Below are positions 1 through 6,339 of a stretch of DNA of 9,584 nucleotides, one piece after another. The stretch covers positions 1 through 9,584 of the forward strand of contig JAGGZA010000048.1 in NCBI GenBank assembly GCA_021162265.1, read 5' to 3'. A model generated the notes under the pieces. That model saw only the letters and a program-made list of their open reading frames with translations. It ran no database searches and had not been told where the DNA came from. This DNA is from Candidatus Aerophobota bacterium (GTDB taxonomy: Bacteria; Aerophobota; Aerophobia; Aerophobales; B3-G15). The translations under genes and the position numbers were made by a program. Every line of letters starts with the position of its first letter. Positions within the stretch are counted from its first letter, which is position 1.

Positions 1-58
1 CCTGAAACGTTAGCCGAAAACAGGGGCAAAAGTGGTTCCGCCCCAAAGGCGCAGGTCC
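1..58 (-). repeat. Left arm of perfect 58-bp inverted repeat (probable IS end)
   Basis: Positions 1-58 are the exact reverse complement of 9352-9409. The match stops at 58/59, where base 59 (g) no longer pairs with base 9351 (t). The arm is about 59 percent GC, well above the neighbouring genes. It contains a small internal hairpin, GGGGC at 23-27 with GCCCC at 40-44. The inner edge coincides with the point where recognisable serine dehydratase coding sequence begins, so 58/59 looks like an insertion boundary. The end facing the interior reads GGACCTGCGCC on the minus strand. The outer limit cannot be seen because the window starts inside or at the end of the repeat. Confidence 0.9.
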
Positions 59-384
59 GGAGGGACTCCAGAGTAAGGTATAAATGCCGCTTCTATTGTT
101 CTGCAGAACACACTTGGACTGGTTTGTGGTAGTAGATAGGGTAGATAGGGTGGAGTGGCCTTGTCTAGAGAGGACCGTAATGGCAGGCGTTAACGCGATA
201 GCTCCGGCTAATATGGCACTAGCAGGCTATGATAAAGTCATTCCGCTAGAGGAAACATTATCGGCTATGAGAGAGGTAGGAGACTTAATGCATTCTAAGC
301 TACGTTGTACTGGCCTTGGAGGGTTATCAGTAACACCAATCTCAAAGAAAATTTACGACGAGCTGAAACAAAATAAAACAAAAG

Positions 385-400
385 TTATAATCTATAAAAA
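385..400 (+). promoter_or_regulatory. Possible TATA box for the glycyl radical enzyme operon
   Basis: The A/T-rich stretch ttataatctataaaaa lies 27-42 bp upstream of the ATG at 427, inside the 3' end of the serine dehydratase remnant. An archaeal TATA element here would start transcription about 25 bp downstream, just before the SD at 414-421. No clear BRE can be picked out. The call rests on composition and spacing only. Confidence 0.25.
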
Positions 401-413
401 GCAAAACATCCTT

Positions 414-421
414 GGGGTGGT
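414..421 (+). promoter_or_regulatory. Ribosome binding site setting the GRE start at 427
   Basis: The sequence ggggtggt sits 5 nt before ATG 427 and resembles the other SDs in the window (aggaggtggt before 3914 and before 6336). It favours the ATG at 427 over the in-frame TTG at 412, which overlaps the SD itself. Confidence 0.6.
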
Positions 422-426
422 GTCCT

Positions 427-2907
427 ATGAGTGAAAATATTGTTTCAGCTCCGGGCTGTTCCGCCGAGAAACAAATAGAAAAAAAGATAGAAAAGGAGTT
501 AAAAAGGCGTAAATCTTCCATAAAATCTATAAATGAAAGAGTTGCAAAGCTCAGGAAAGAAAGCGTTGAGACAGAAGTTAAGATATCTTCTGAGAGAGCC
601 AAGCTGATAACAGAGTTTTACAAGAGCGATCTTCCGAAAGGCAAATCAATTCCCGTCCAAAGGGCACTAGCATTTAGATACCTCCTTGAACACTGCAGCT
701 TACCAATCGAAGATGGCCAGCTTATTGTGGGATTGAGAGGAACGGGCGTAAAAGAAGTCCCCTCTTATCCAGAGATATGCGTGCACAGTATGGCGGATTT
801 AGAAATTCTCAATTCAAGAAAGAACATGCCTTACAAGGTTGACGAAGATACTAAAGAGCTGTATAAAGATAAGATAATTCCCTTCTGGAAAGGCAGGGCA
901 ATGAGAGACATTCTGTTTGAAAACCTTCCACAAGAATGGATTGATGCATATGAAGCCGGAATATTTACGGAGTTCATGGAACAAAGAGCTCCAGGACATA
1001 CTGCTGGAGGAGAAAGAATATTCAAAATGGGGATATTAGATATAAAGGAAGAAATCAAGAGAAAAATGGGAGAACTCGACTCAAGTGATCCAGAATACTA
1101 CGAAAAGATGGAAGAACTTAAAGCTATGGATATTGTGGCCGATGCAATCCTAATTTACGCTAAACGTTATGCTGAAGAACTTGAAAAAATGGCTGAGGCT
1201 GAGGAAGAGAAAGATCCAAAAAGAAAAGAAGAACTTAAGCAAATGGCCGAAATTTGCCGTTGGGTTCCTGCACATGCCCCAAGAACATTTTGGGAGGCTT
1301 TACAGCATTATTGGTTCATCCATGTTGGAGTGACGTATGAAACGAACCCATGGGATTCCTTTAACCCTGGACGTATAGACCAACATTTATACCCCTTCTA
1401 CAAGAAAGGCATTGAAGAAGGAAGACTTACAAGAGAAAAAGCTAAGGAGCTTTTGCAGTGTTTCTGGCTTAAGTTTAACAATCAGCCTGCAGTCCCAAAA
1501 GTAGGTGTGACGGGTGAGGAAAGCTTCACTTATAACGACTTCTCAAAGCTTAACATTGGAGGATTAACGAAGGACGGCTCCGATGGTGTCAACGAGGTCT
1601 CCTACCTAATCTTAGAAGTTCTCAGTGAGATGAGAACTCTGCAACCAAATACTGCAGTGCAAATAAGCAACAAAACCCCGGATAGATTCTTAATAGAGGC
1701 TTTGAAGGTTGTGGGGCCGGGATTCGGTGAACCACCATTCTTCAACTTTGATGGGGTCATAGTGAAGATGCTCAGACAAGGAAAAACACTAGAGGATGCG
1801 AGAACCTCTGGATGTAGCGGATGTGTAGAGACAGGAGCATTTGGAAAAGAGGCTTACATATTAACGGGTTACTTCAACCTTCCAAAGATTTTAGAGATAA
1901 CGCTTAACAACGGAGTTGATCCAAGAACTGGAAAGAAAATAGGAATAGAAACCGGCGATCCAAGGAACTTTAAGAGCTTTGATGAACTTTGGGATGCGTA
2001 CATAAAGCAAGTCAAGCACTTCATGGACATTAAAATGAAAGGGAACGATATAGTTGAAGCACTCTATGCAAAGTACTTACCAGTCCCGTTCTTGTCTTTG
2101 TGGATAGAGGACTGTGTGAAAAACGCTAAGGATTACAACGGCGGTGGGGCAAGATATGATACTCAGTACATTCATCTGGTGGGGCTTGGAACAATAGCAG
2201 ACTGCTTGGCAGCGATTAAATACCACGTCTTTGACAAGAAAACCTTCACAATGAGTCAGTTGCTGGAAGCTCTTAAGAATAACTTTGAAGGCTATGAGAT
2301 GATGTGGGAGATCCTTAGGAATCCTGACAAAACCCCTAAGTTCGGAAATAATGATGACTATGTAGATGAAATTGCCAAGAGAGTAGTTGACACTGTAGTT
2401 GAGATTATTGAAAGTTATCCTCCAACCTCAGTAAGAAAAGCCTCTAGAAGAGCATATTTCTTCCCAACAACGTGCCATGTTTACTTTGGAAAGGTTACAG
2501 GAGCAACCCCTGATGGAAGAAAAGCCGGCTTCCCACTTTCGGATGGTGTTTCTCCAGTTCAGGGGATGGATAGAAAAGGCATTGCTGCAGTATTTAGAAG
2601 TGTTGCGAAGTGTGATTGGGATGAAACGGGTGGAGCTTTGCTGAATCAAAAGCTAACCCCAGACTTATTTGACAATGAAGAAAACATCAAGAAGCTTGCC
2701 CAGCTTATAAGGACGTTCTTCAGACTTGGAGGACACCACGTCCAGTTCAACGTTATAAGTGCAGAACTCTTGAGAGAAGCCCAGAGGAGACCTCAAGACT
2801 TCCAGGATTTAATGGTTAGGGTAGCCGGTTACAGCGACTACTTCGTTAATCTGCCAAAAGGCCTCCAAGATGAAATAATCGCTAGAACTGAGCAAAAGAT
2901 CTTTTAA
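427..2907 (+). CDS. hypD: Glycyl radical dehydratase, HypD-like (trans-4-hydroxy-L-proline dehydratase)
   Basis: This 826-residue glycyl radical enzyme would remove water from trans-4-hydroxy-L-proline to give 1-pyrroline-5-carboxylate, anaerobically and in the cytoplasm. Seen directly: the radical-site motif VRVAGYSDYF with Gly801 near the C-terminus, and the thiyl site GCVETG with Cys466 and Glu468. Compared from memory with Clostridioides difficile HypD, the whole length aligns almost without gaps. All active-site positions I recall are kept: Phe183, His191 (F152, H160), Asp310 (D278), Ser366, Asp371, Phe372 (S334, D339, F340), Cys466, Glu468 (C434, E436), Tyr482 (Y450), Thr681 or Thr682 (T645) and Gly801 (G765). 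The constant offset of 31-32 shows an N-terminal extension of about 31 residues, very Lys/Glu-rich and probably helical. The start is ATG 427 with SD at 414-421. The activase gene follows 47 bp downstream. A close relative acting on another hydroxyproline isomer or derivative remains possible; plain pyruvate formate-lyase does not fit, having a Cys-Cys pair at the thiyl site. The symbol here does not mean hydrogenase maturation HypD. Confidence 0.88.
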   Translation: MSENIVSAPGCSAEKQIEKKIEKELKRRKSSIKSINERVAKLRKESVETEVKISSERAKLITEFYKSDLPKGKSIPVQRALAFRYLLEHCSLPIEDGQLIVGLRGTGVKEVPSYPEICVHSMADLEILNSRKNMPYKVDEDTKELYKDKIIPFWKGRAMRDILFENLPQEWIDAYEAGIFTEFMEQRAPGHTAGGERIFKMGILDIKEEIKRKMGELDSSDPEYYEKMEELKAMDIVADAILIYAKRYAEELEKMAEAEEEKDPKRKEELKQMAEICRWVPAHAPRTFWEALQHYWFIHVGVTYETNPWDSFNPGRIDQHLYPFYKKGIEEGRLTREKAKELLQCFWLKFNNQPAVPKVGVTGEESFTYNDFSKLNIGGLTKDGSDGVNEVSYLILEVLSEMRTLQPNTAVQISNKTPDRFLIEALKVVGPGFGEPPFFNFDGVIVKMLRQGKTLEDARTSGCSGCVETGAFGKEAYILTGYFNLPKILEITLNNGVDPRTGKKIGIETGDPRNFKSFDELWDAYIKQVKHFMDIKMKGNDIVEALYAKYLPVPFLSLWIEDCVKNAKDYNGGGARYDTQYIHLVGLGTIADCLAAIKYHVFDKKTFTMSQLLEALKNNFEGYEMMWEILRNPDKTPKFGNNDDYVDEIAKRVVDTVVEIIESYPPTSVRKASRRAYFFPTTCHVYFGKVTGATPDGRKAGFPLSDGVSPVQGMDRKGIAAVFRSVAKCDWDETGGALLNQKLTPDLFDNEENIKKLAQLIRTFFRLGGHHVQFNVISAELLREAQRRPQDFQDLMVRVAGYSDYFVNLPKGLQDEIIARTEQKIF

Positions 2908-2913
2908 CTTTTT

Positions 2914-2953
2914 AGGTGATTAAGGAATGTTTGTTTGGGTTAGGGGGCGTTAA
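2914..2953 (+). promoter_or_regulatory. SD plus 8-codon ORF just before the activase
   Basis: The SD aggtgat (2914-2920) is well spaced before ATG 2927, but that ATG opens only MFVWVRGR and a TAA at 2951-2953. Removing one G from the G5 run at 2943-2947 would join this start in frame to the activase, giving 312 residues. It is therefore either the true activase start hidden by an extra G, or a tiny leader ORF whose stop lies next to the activase start. Confidence 0.4.
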
Positions 2954-2954
2954 A

Positions 2955-3866
2955 TTGGTAAAGGGTGTTATATTCGACATAAAGCGTTATGCAATTCATG
3001 ATGGTCCTGGAATAAGAACAACAGTATTTATGAAGGGTTGCCCACTAAACTGCTGGTGGTGTCACAATCCAGAAGGGATTTCACCAAAACCAGAGTTAAT
3101 GTACTTTGAGTTCAAATGCATTCACTGCCATACTTGCGTTAAAGTCTGCCCCTTAAACGCCATCAACTTTGATGAAAACGAAGTTCAACACATAGATAGA
3201 GAAAAATGCAACGGGTGCGGCATTTGTGCTGAATTTTGCCCCACAAGTGCATTGAAACTTGTGGGGCGGGTTATCACTCTTGAAGAACTCACAACAGAAG
3301 TTGAAAAAGATATTAAGCTATACGATGATTCTGGTGGTGGAGTTACTTTCTCAGGAGGAGAACCTTTAGTCCAACCTCAATTCTTGAAAGAAGCGTTAAA
3401 AGCATGTAAAGAGCGTTATATCCACACAGCATTAGATACTTCAGGGTATGCACCTAGAGAAATCTTAAAATCAATTATGCCTTATGTGGATCTTTTCTTA
3501 TATGATCTAAAGCTGGCAGATGAGAGAGAGCATGAAAAATACACTGGAGTCTCCAATAAGCTCATTAAGGAAAACCTGAAGTTCACGATTGAAAATGGAA
3601 GGGCTAAGGATATAATCTTACGTTTCCCTGTGATTCCCGGGATCACAGATACAGAATGGAACGTCAAGGGATGGGTTAAGTTTTTGTCCAATCTAAGAGG
3701 GCTCCAAGAGATAGACCTACTACCCTTCCATGACGTGGGTGAGAAATTCCACCGCTTGGATAAGGAGTACAAAATGGAAGTCCACCATGCGCCCTCAGAA
3801 GAGACTTTGAAGTGGATTAAAGAGGAATTTGAAGGCATAGGATTAGAGGTCAAAATAGGTGGTTAA
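2955..3866 (+). CDS. Glycyl radical enzyme activase (radical SAM, two extra Fe-S clusters)
   Basis: This protein uses S-adenosylmethionine and a [4Fe-4S] cluster to abstract hydrogen from the glycine of the neighbouring glycyl radical enzyme. Numbered from TTG 2955 (303 residues): radical SAM cysteines C29-x3-C33-x2-C36 in GCPLNCWWC, followed by a ferredoxin-like insert with C55, C58, C61, C65 and C85, C88, C91, C95 for two more [4Fe-4S] clusters. The SAM-contact motif SGGEP follows at 133-137. The opening GVIFDIKRYAIHDGPGIRT is typical of dehydratase-type activases (HypE, PflC), which carry this insert, unlike the short PflA. The start is uncertain. TTG 2955 has ggggg (2943-2947) 7 nt upstream. 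An in-frame GTG at 2916 adds 13 non-conserved residues without an SD. The best SD in the region serves an ATG (2927) in another frame. The gene lies 47 bp after the dehydratase and almost certainly shares its transcript. Confidence 0.92.
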   Translation: MVKGVIFDIKRYAIHDGPGIRTTVFMKGCPLNCWWCHNPEGISPKPELMYFEFKCIHCHTCVKVCPLNAINFDENEVQHIDREKCNGCGICAEFCPTSALKLVGRVITLEELTTEVEKDIKLYDDSGGGVTFSGGEPLVQPQFLKEALKACKERYIHTALDTSGYAPREILKSIMPYVDLFLYDLKLADEREHEKYTGVSNKLIKENLKFTIENGRAKDIILRFPVIPGITDTEWNVKGWVKFLSNLRGLQEIDLLPFHDVGEKFHRLDKEYKMEVHHAPSEETLKWIKEEFEGIGLEVKIGG

Positions 3867-3913
3867 CCATCACGTGTATATTTTTTTAACTATGTCAGCT
3901 AGGAGGTGGTTGA
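3867..3913 (+). promoter_or_regulatory. 47-bp gap with T7 tract and SD before hyuA
   Basis: The gap holds gtatattttttt, including seven T at 3881-3887, and the strong SD aggaggtggt at 3901-3910. A T-tract can act as an archaeal terminator for the dehydratase-activase pair, and the AT-rich stretch could equally be a promoter element for hyuA. No hairpin supports either. Continuous transcription through it is also possible. Confidence 0.25.
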
Positions 3914-5998
3914 ATGAGTTGGAGAATTGGAATAGACATTGGAGGAGCCTTTACGGATTTATATGCCGTAGACCCAGAAACTGGTGAGAGCGCTTGGGTC
4001 AAAGTTGAATCAACACCACCAAATTTTGAACAGGGGGTTCTCCAAGGAATTGAAGAACTAGAAAAGCAAGGAGTCTATGTCAAGGATGCAAGCTACATTA
4101 TTCATGGGCAAACTGTAGTTATAAATACTATTATCACGAGGGGCGGAGCAAATGTTGGGTTTATAACAACAGCTGGATATGATATTCTGGAAATACAAAG
4201 AGCTAACAGAAGAGACATTTTTAATTTAAAATACGGAAAACCAAGACCTTTTGTCAGTAGATATATGACTGAGTGGATAAATGAGCGTATAGACTCCGAC
4301 GGGAGTGTATACAAGCCACTAAATGAAGAAGAAGTTAGAGAAGCCACTAAATCACTTCTCAAAAAGGGTGCTGAATCCTTTGCAATTGGATTTATAAACA
4401 GTTATCAAAATCCTGCCCACGAAATAAAAGCAAAGGAAATAGTTGAGCGAGCACTTAAGGAAAATGGTATCGAAACACCCTTTGTCACAATTTCAAGTGA
4501 TCTAAGTCGTGAATGGAGGGAATACGAGCGGTTTAACACCGCAGTTTTAAATGCCTATGTCCAACCTATCTTCGTGAGGTATATTGAAAAACTCGAAGAA
4601 GCTCTCAAAGAAAAGGGATTCAAGGGAGCCTTTTTACTAACTCTTGCTGCTGGGGGAATGGCAACATCAGATTATGCGAAGCAATTTCCAATTACTACAG
4701 TGGAGGGTGGTCCAATAGCTGGAATTATGGGTGGGATAATTTTGGGTCGTTTCCTAGGCGAAAACAATGTTAATGTTATTGTGATTGATGGCGGAAGCAC
4801 AACAACAAAAGCTGGGTTGGCCAAAGATTTAACCCCACAAATACGCACTGAATACTGGATTGAGCAGGACGAATGGAATGCTGGATATCCAACTAGAGTT
4901 CCAGTTATGAGTATCCATGAAATTGGTACTGGTGGGACAAGTATAGTATGGGTTGATGAGGCTGGCAATCTTCAAGTTGGGCCAAAAGCTGCGGGTGCAA
5001 GACCTGGGCCTGCGTGTTATGGAATGGGAGGTGATAAACCAACGTTAACGGATGCATATGTAGTAGCAGGTTACTTAAATCCGGAGTACTTGCTTGGTGG
5101 TAAGCTTAAGATCTATAAAAAGCTGGCTGAAAAAGCGCTCAAAGACATTGCAAAGCAATTAAGCCTTGATATTAAAGATGTTGCTTATGGGGCTATTAAA
5201 GTTGCAAATGACAACTCATCAAATCTCATAAGATTAATTTCAATAAGGAAAGGATTTGATCCAAGAGATTTTACATTAATTGCTCATGGTGGTTCTGGAC
5301 CAATGTTTGCCCCGTTTATTGCTGAAGAGCTTGGAATACCCAAGATTATAGTTCCTGCAATTCCTAGTGGTGTCTTCAATGCTTGGGGAATGATAGGGTT
5401 AGACGTTAGACATGAATTAGTTTGGACAAGTATTGCCCCAATTGAGGAAACAGAGGAGTTCTTAAAATTTGTAAATTCTGCATTTGAGGAGCTTGAAAAT
5501 AAGATTAAAAATACATTTGAGAACGAAGGCTTCGATTTGGCCACTATTGAAATACAAAGGTATTTGGATATGAGGTATGAAGGGCAAGCGCATACACTTA
5601 AGATTCCATGTCCAAATGGAAACCTCGGAATAAAAGAGATAAAGGAAGTAGAAAATGCATTCCATGAGGCACATTTCAAAGAGTTTGGCTTCAACTTGCT
5701 GGATAACAAAATAGAGATTGTTAACTTCCATATAGTGGGTTTGCATAGAGTTAAACATCCAAAGATTGAGAGGCAAACGAGGCCTGGTTCGCTCAGAGAT
5801 GCTCTTTTAGGTGAGAGAGAAATCTACACCGGGGTCGAGGAAGCTCTAGTGCCAGTATACAAGAAGGAGAGGCTCCCAGCCAATGTAACGATTGAAGGAC
5901 CGTGTATCATTGAGGACGATACGTCGACGGTAATCGTTACTAAGAACTTCAAAGCAAAACACGATGAATATGGAAATCTAATAATAGTGAGGAGGTGA
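3914..5998 (+). CDS. hyuA: Hydantoinase/oxoprolinase family protein, HyuA-type subunit
   Basis: This is the ATP-binding subunit of the HyuA/HyuB family, which includes N-methylhydantoinase, 5-oxoprolinase, and the acetone and acetophenone carboxylases. Members use ATP to activate a ring amide or carbonyl group for hydrolysis or carboxylation. The 694-residue length is normal for a separate subunit. The N-terminal hydantoinase domain starts with IGIDIGGAFTDL (5-16), an ASKHA-type phosphate loop, and has HGQT at 64-67. The central domain shows IDGGSTTTKAG near 290-300, a second phosphate-binding motif, then GTGGTSIVWVDEAG and GPKAAGARPGPACYG around 338-370. AHGGSGPMFAPF near 457-468 is also characteristic. 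ATG 3914 follows the SD aggaggtggt by 3 nt. The stop TGA (5996-5998) is embedded in the SD of the next gene, which points to coupled translation. The partner HyuB lies 337 bp further on. Substrate cannot be read from the sequence; hydantoin, 5-oxoproline and other cyclic amides are candidates. Confidence 0.93.
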   Translation: MSWRIGIDIGGAFTDLYAVDPETGESAWVKVESTPPNFEQGVLQGIEELEKQGVYVKDASYIIHGQTVVINTIITRGGANVGFITTAGYDILEIQRANRRDIFNLKYGKPRPFVSRYMTEWINERIDSDGSVYKPLNEEEVREATKSLLKKGAESFAIGFINSYQNPAHEIKAKEIVERALKENGIETPFVTISSDLSREWREYERFNTAVLNAYVQPIFVRYIEKLEEALKEKGFKGAFLLTLAAGGMATSDYAKQFPITTVEGGPIAGIMGGIILGRFLGENNVNVIVIDGGSTTTKAGLAKDLTPQIRTEYWIEQDEWNAGYPTRVPVMSIHEIGTGGTSIVWVDEAGNLQVGPKAAGARPGPACYGMGGDKPTLTDAYVVAGYLNPEYLLGGKLKIYKKLAEKALKDIAKQLSLDIKDVAYGAIKVANDNSSNLIRLISIRKGFDPRDFTLIAHGGSGPMFAPFIAEELGIPKIIVPAIPSGVFNAWGMIGLDVRHELVWTSIAPIEETEEFLKFVNSAFEELENKIKNTFENEGFDLATIEIQRYLDMRYEGQAHTLKIPCPNGNLGIKEIKEVENAFHEAHFKEFGFNLLDNKIEIVNFHIVGLHRVKHPKIERQTRPGSLRDALLGEREIYTGVEEALVPVYKKERLPANVTIEGPCIIEDDTSTVIVTKNFKAKHDEYGNLIIVRR

Positions 5999-5999
5999 T
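5991..5999 (+). promoter_or_regulatory. Ribosome binding site of the cupin, overlapping the hyuA stop
   Basis: GGAGGTGAT is a full match to the archaeal SD. It contains the hyuA stop codon and lies 4 nt before ATG 6004. It shows that 6004 was the intended start of the cupin even though its frame is now broken. Confidence 0.75.
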
Positions 6000-6003
6000 A
6001 AAT

Positions 6004-6339
6004 ATGAGTAATATCATTTTTTTCACTAGAAAAATTATGGGAAGAGGCTATTAGAAATTCTAAAAGTCGAAAATGTTGTAGAAGTAGGAGTTTTGCTCGT
6101 AGAGCCATATACCAGACTACCAGAAAAAGGGTTTAGTGTTCGCGAAAATTCTCATGAATTTGTTTATGTAATCGAGGGGGGAAGTTGTTATTGGGACAGA
6201 TGAAGGTGAAAAGGAAGCAAAAGCAGGCGAATTCTCCCATAATGAATTGGGGACTCCTCATTATGCCCTTAATAAATCATCGAAGCCTGCAAAAATTCTT
6301 TGGTTTGTAATTCCCCCCTCTAGGAGGTGGTGGAAATGA
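6004..6339 (+). pseudogene. Small single-domain cupin, frameshifted
   Basis: The stretch encodes a cupin of about 110 residues in pieces. From ATG 6004 the frame reads MSNIIFF and soon stops (TAG 6052-6054). A second frame gives SLEKLWEEAIRN. A third gives LKVENVVEVGVLLVEPY and HEFVYVIEG. After G6 at 6176-6181 the first frame resumes with VVIGTDEGEKEAKAGEF, GTPHYALN and AKILWFVIPP. Removing one base from T7 (6017-6023), one near 6057-6061 and one from G6 restores a continuous protein. The segments HEFVYVIEG and PHYALN correspond to cupin motifs 1 and 2, in a form seen in small regulatory or sugar-isomerase-like cupins; few metal-binding histidines are visible. The restored stop TGA (6337-6339) overlaps the hyuB start as ATGA, so the ancestral gene was translationally coupled on both sides. 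It is either a real pseudogene or an intact gene with homopolymer errors. Confidence 0.82.
6322..6331 (+). promoter_or_regulatory. Ribosome binding site setting the hyuB start at 6336
   Basis: aggaggtggt ends 4 nt before ATG 6336. The GTG at 6327 and GTG at 6330, also in frame, lie inside or overlap this SD and are therefore unlikely starts. Confidence 0.7.

Larger units (their letters stand above)
59..434 (+). pseudogene. 3' remnant of L-serine dehydratase, iron-sulfur-dependent, alpha-type
   Basis: This is the C-terminal part of an SDH-alpha (SdaA/SdaAA-like) protein, the [4Fe-4S] enzyme that deaminates L-serine to pyruvate. Reading from 59 gives GGTPE, a TAA at 74-76, then GINAAS and LQNTLGLVC up to 127. 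This matches the family pattern GGTPEQ..NAA...KN.LGLVCDPVAG, with a Gln codon turned into a stop. The frame then shifts: 22 nt (128-149), including a 9-nt tandem repeat gtagatagg, stand where the family has 18 nt for DPVAGR. The second frame continues with VEWPCLERTVMAGVNAIA (150-203) and LRCTGLGGLSVTP, typical of the end of the family. The N-terminal two thirds, including most cluster cysteines, is missing. The reading frame stays open past the expected end to TGA at 432-434, overlapping the next gene's start. An ORF can be drawn from ATG at 84, but its first 20 or so residues are out of frame with the homology. Related cysteine desulfidase-type proteins cannot be fully excluded. Confidence 0.85.

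Noticed and set aside
412..426. TTG at 412 as the dehydratase start
   Set aside because: It overlaps the SD at 414-421 and adds five residues not seen in relatives; ATG 427 is properly spaced.
342..602. Minus-strand ORFs, for example 342-602, 3482-3853, 5284-5709 and 5824-6108
   Set aside because: They lie opposite well-supported genes, lack SD sites and show Ser/Phe/Leu-rich compositions typical of antisense shadows.
427..2907. Pyruvate formate-lyase or 4-hydroxyphenylacetate decarboxylase
   Set aside because: Pyruvate formate-lyase has adjacent cysteines at the thiyl site, not GCVE. The decarboxylase is longer and needs a small subunit gene, which is absent. The HypD active-site set fits throughout.
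6327..6335. GTG at 6327 or 6330 as the hyuB start
   Set aside because: Both overlap the SD aggaggtggt; ATG 6336 is 4 nt after it and overlaps the restored cupin stop.
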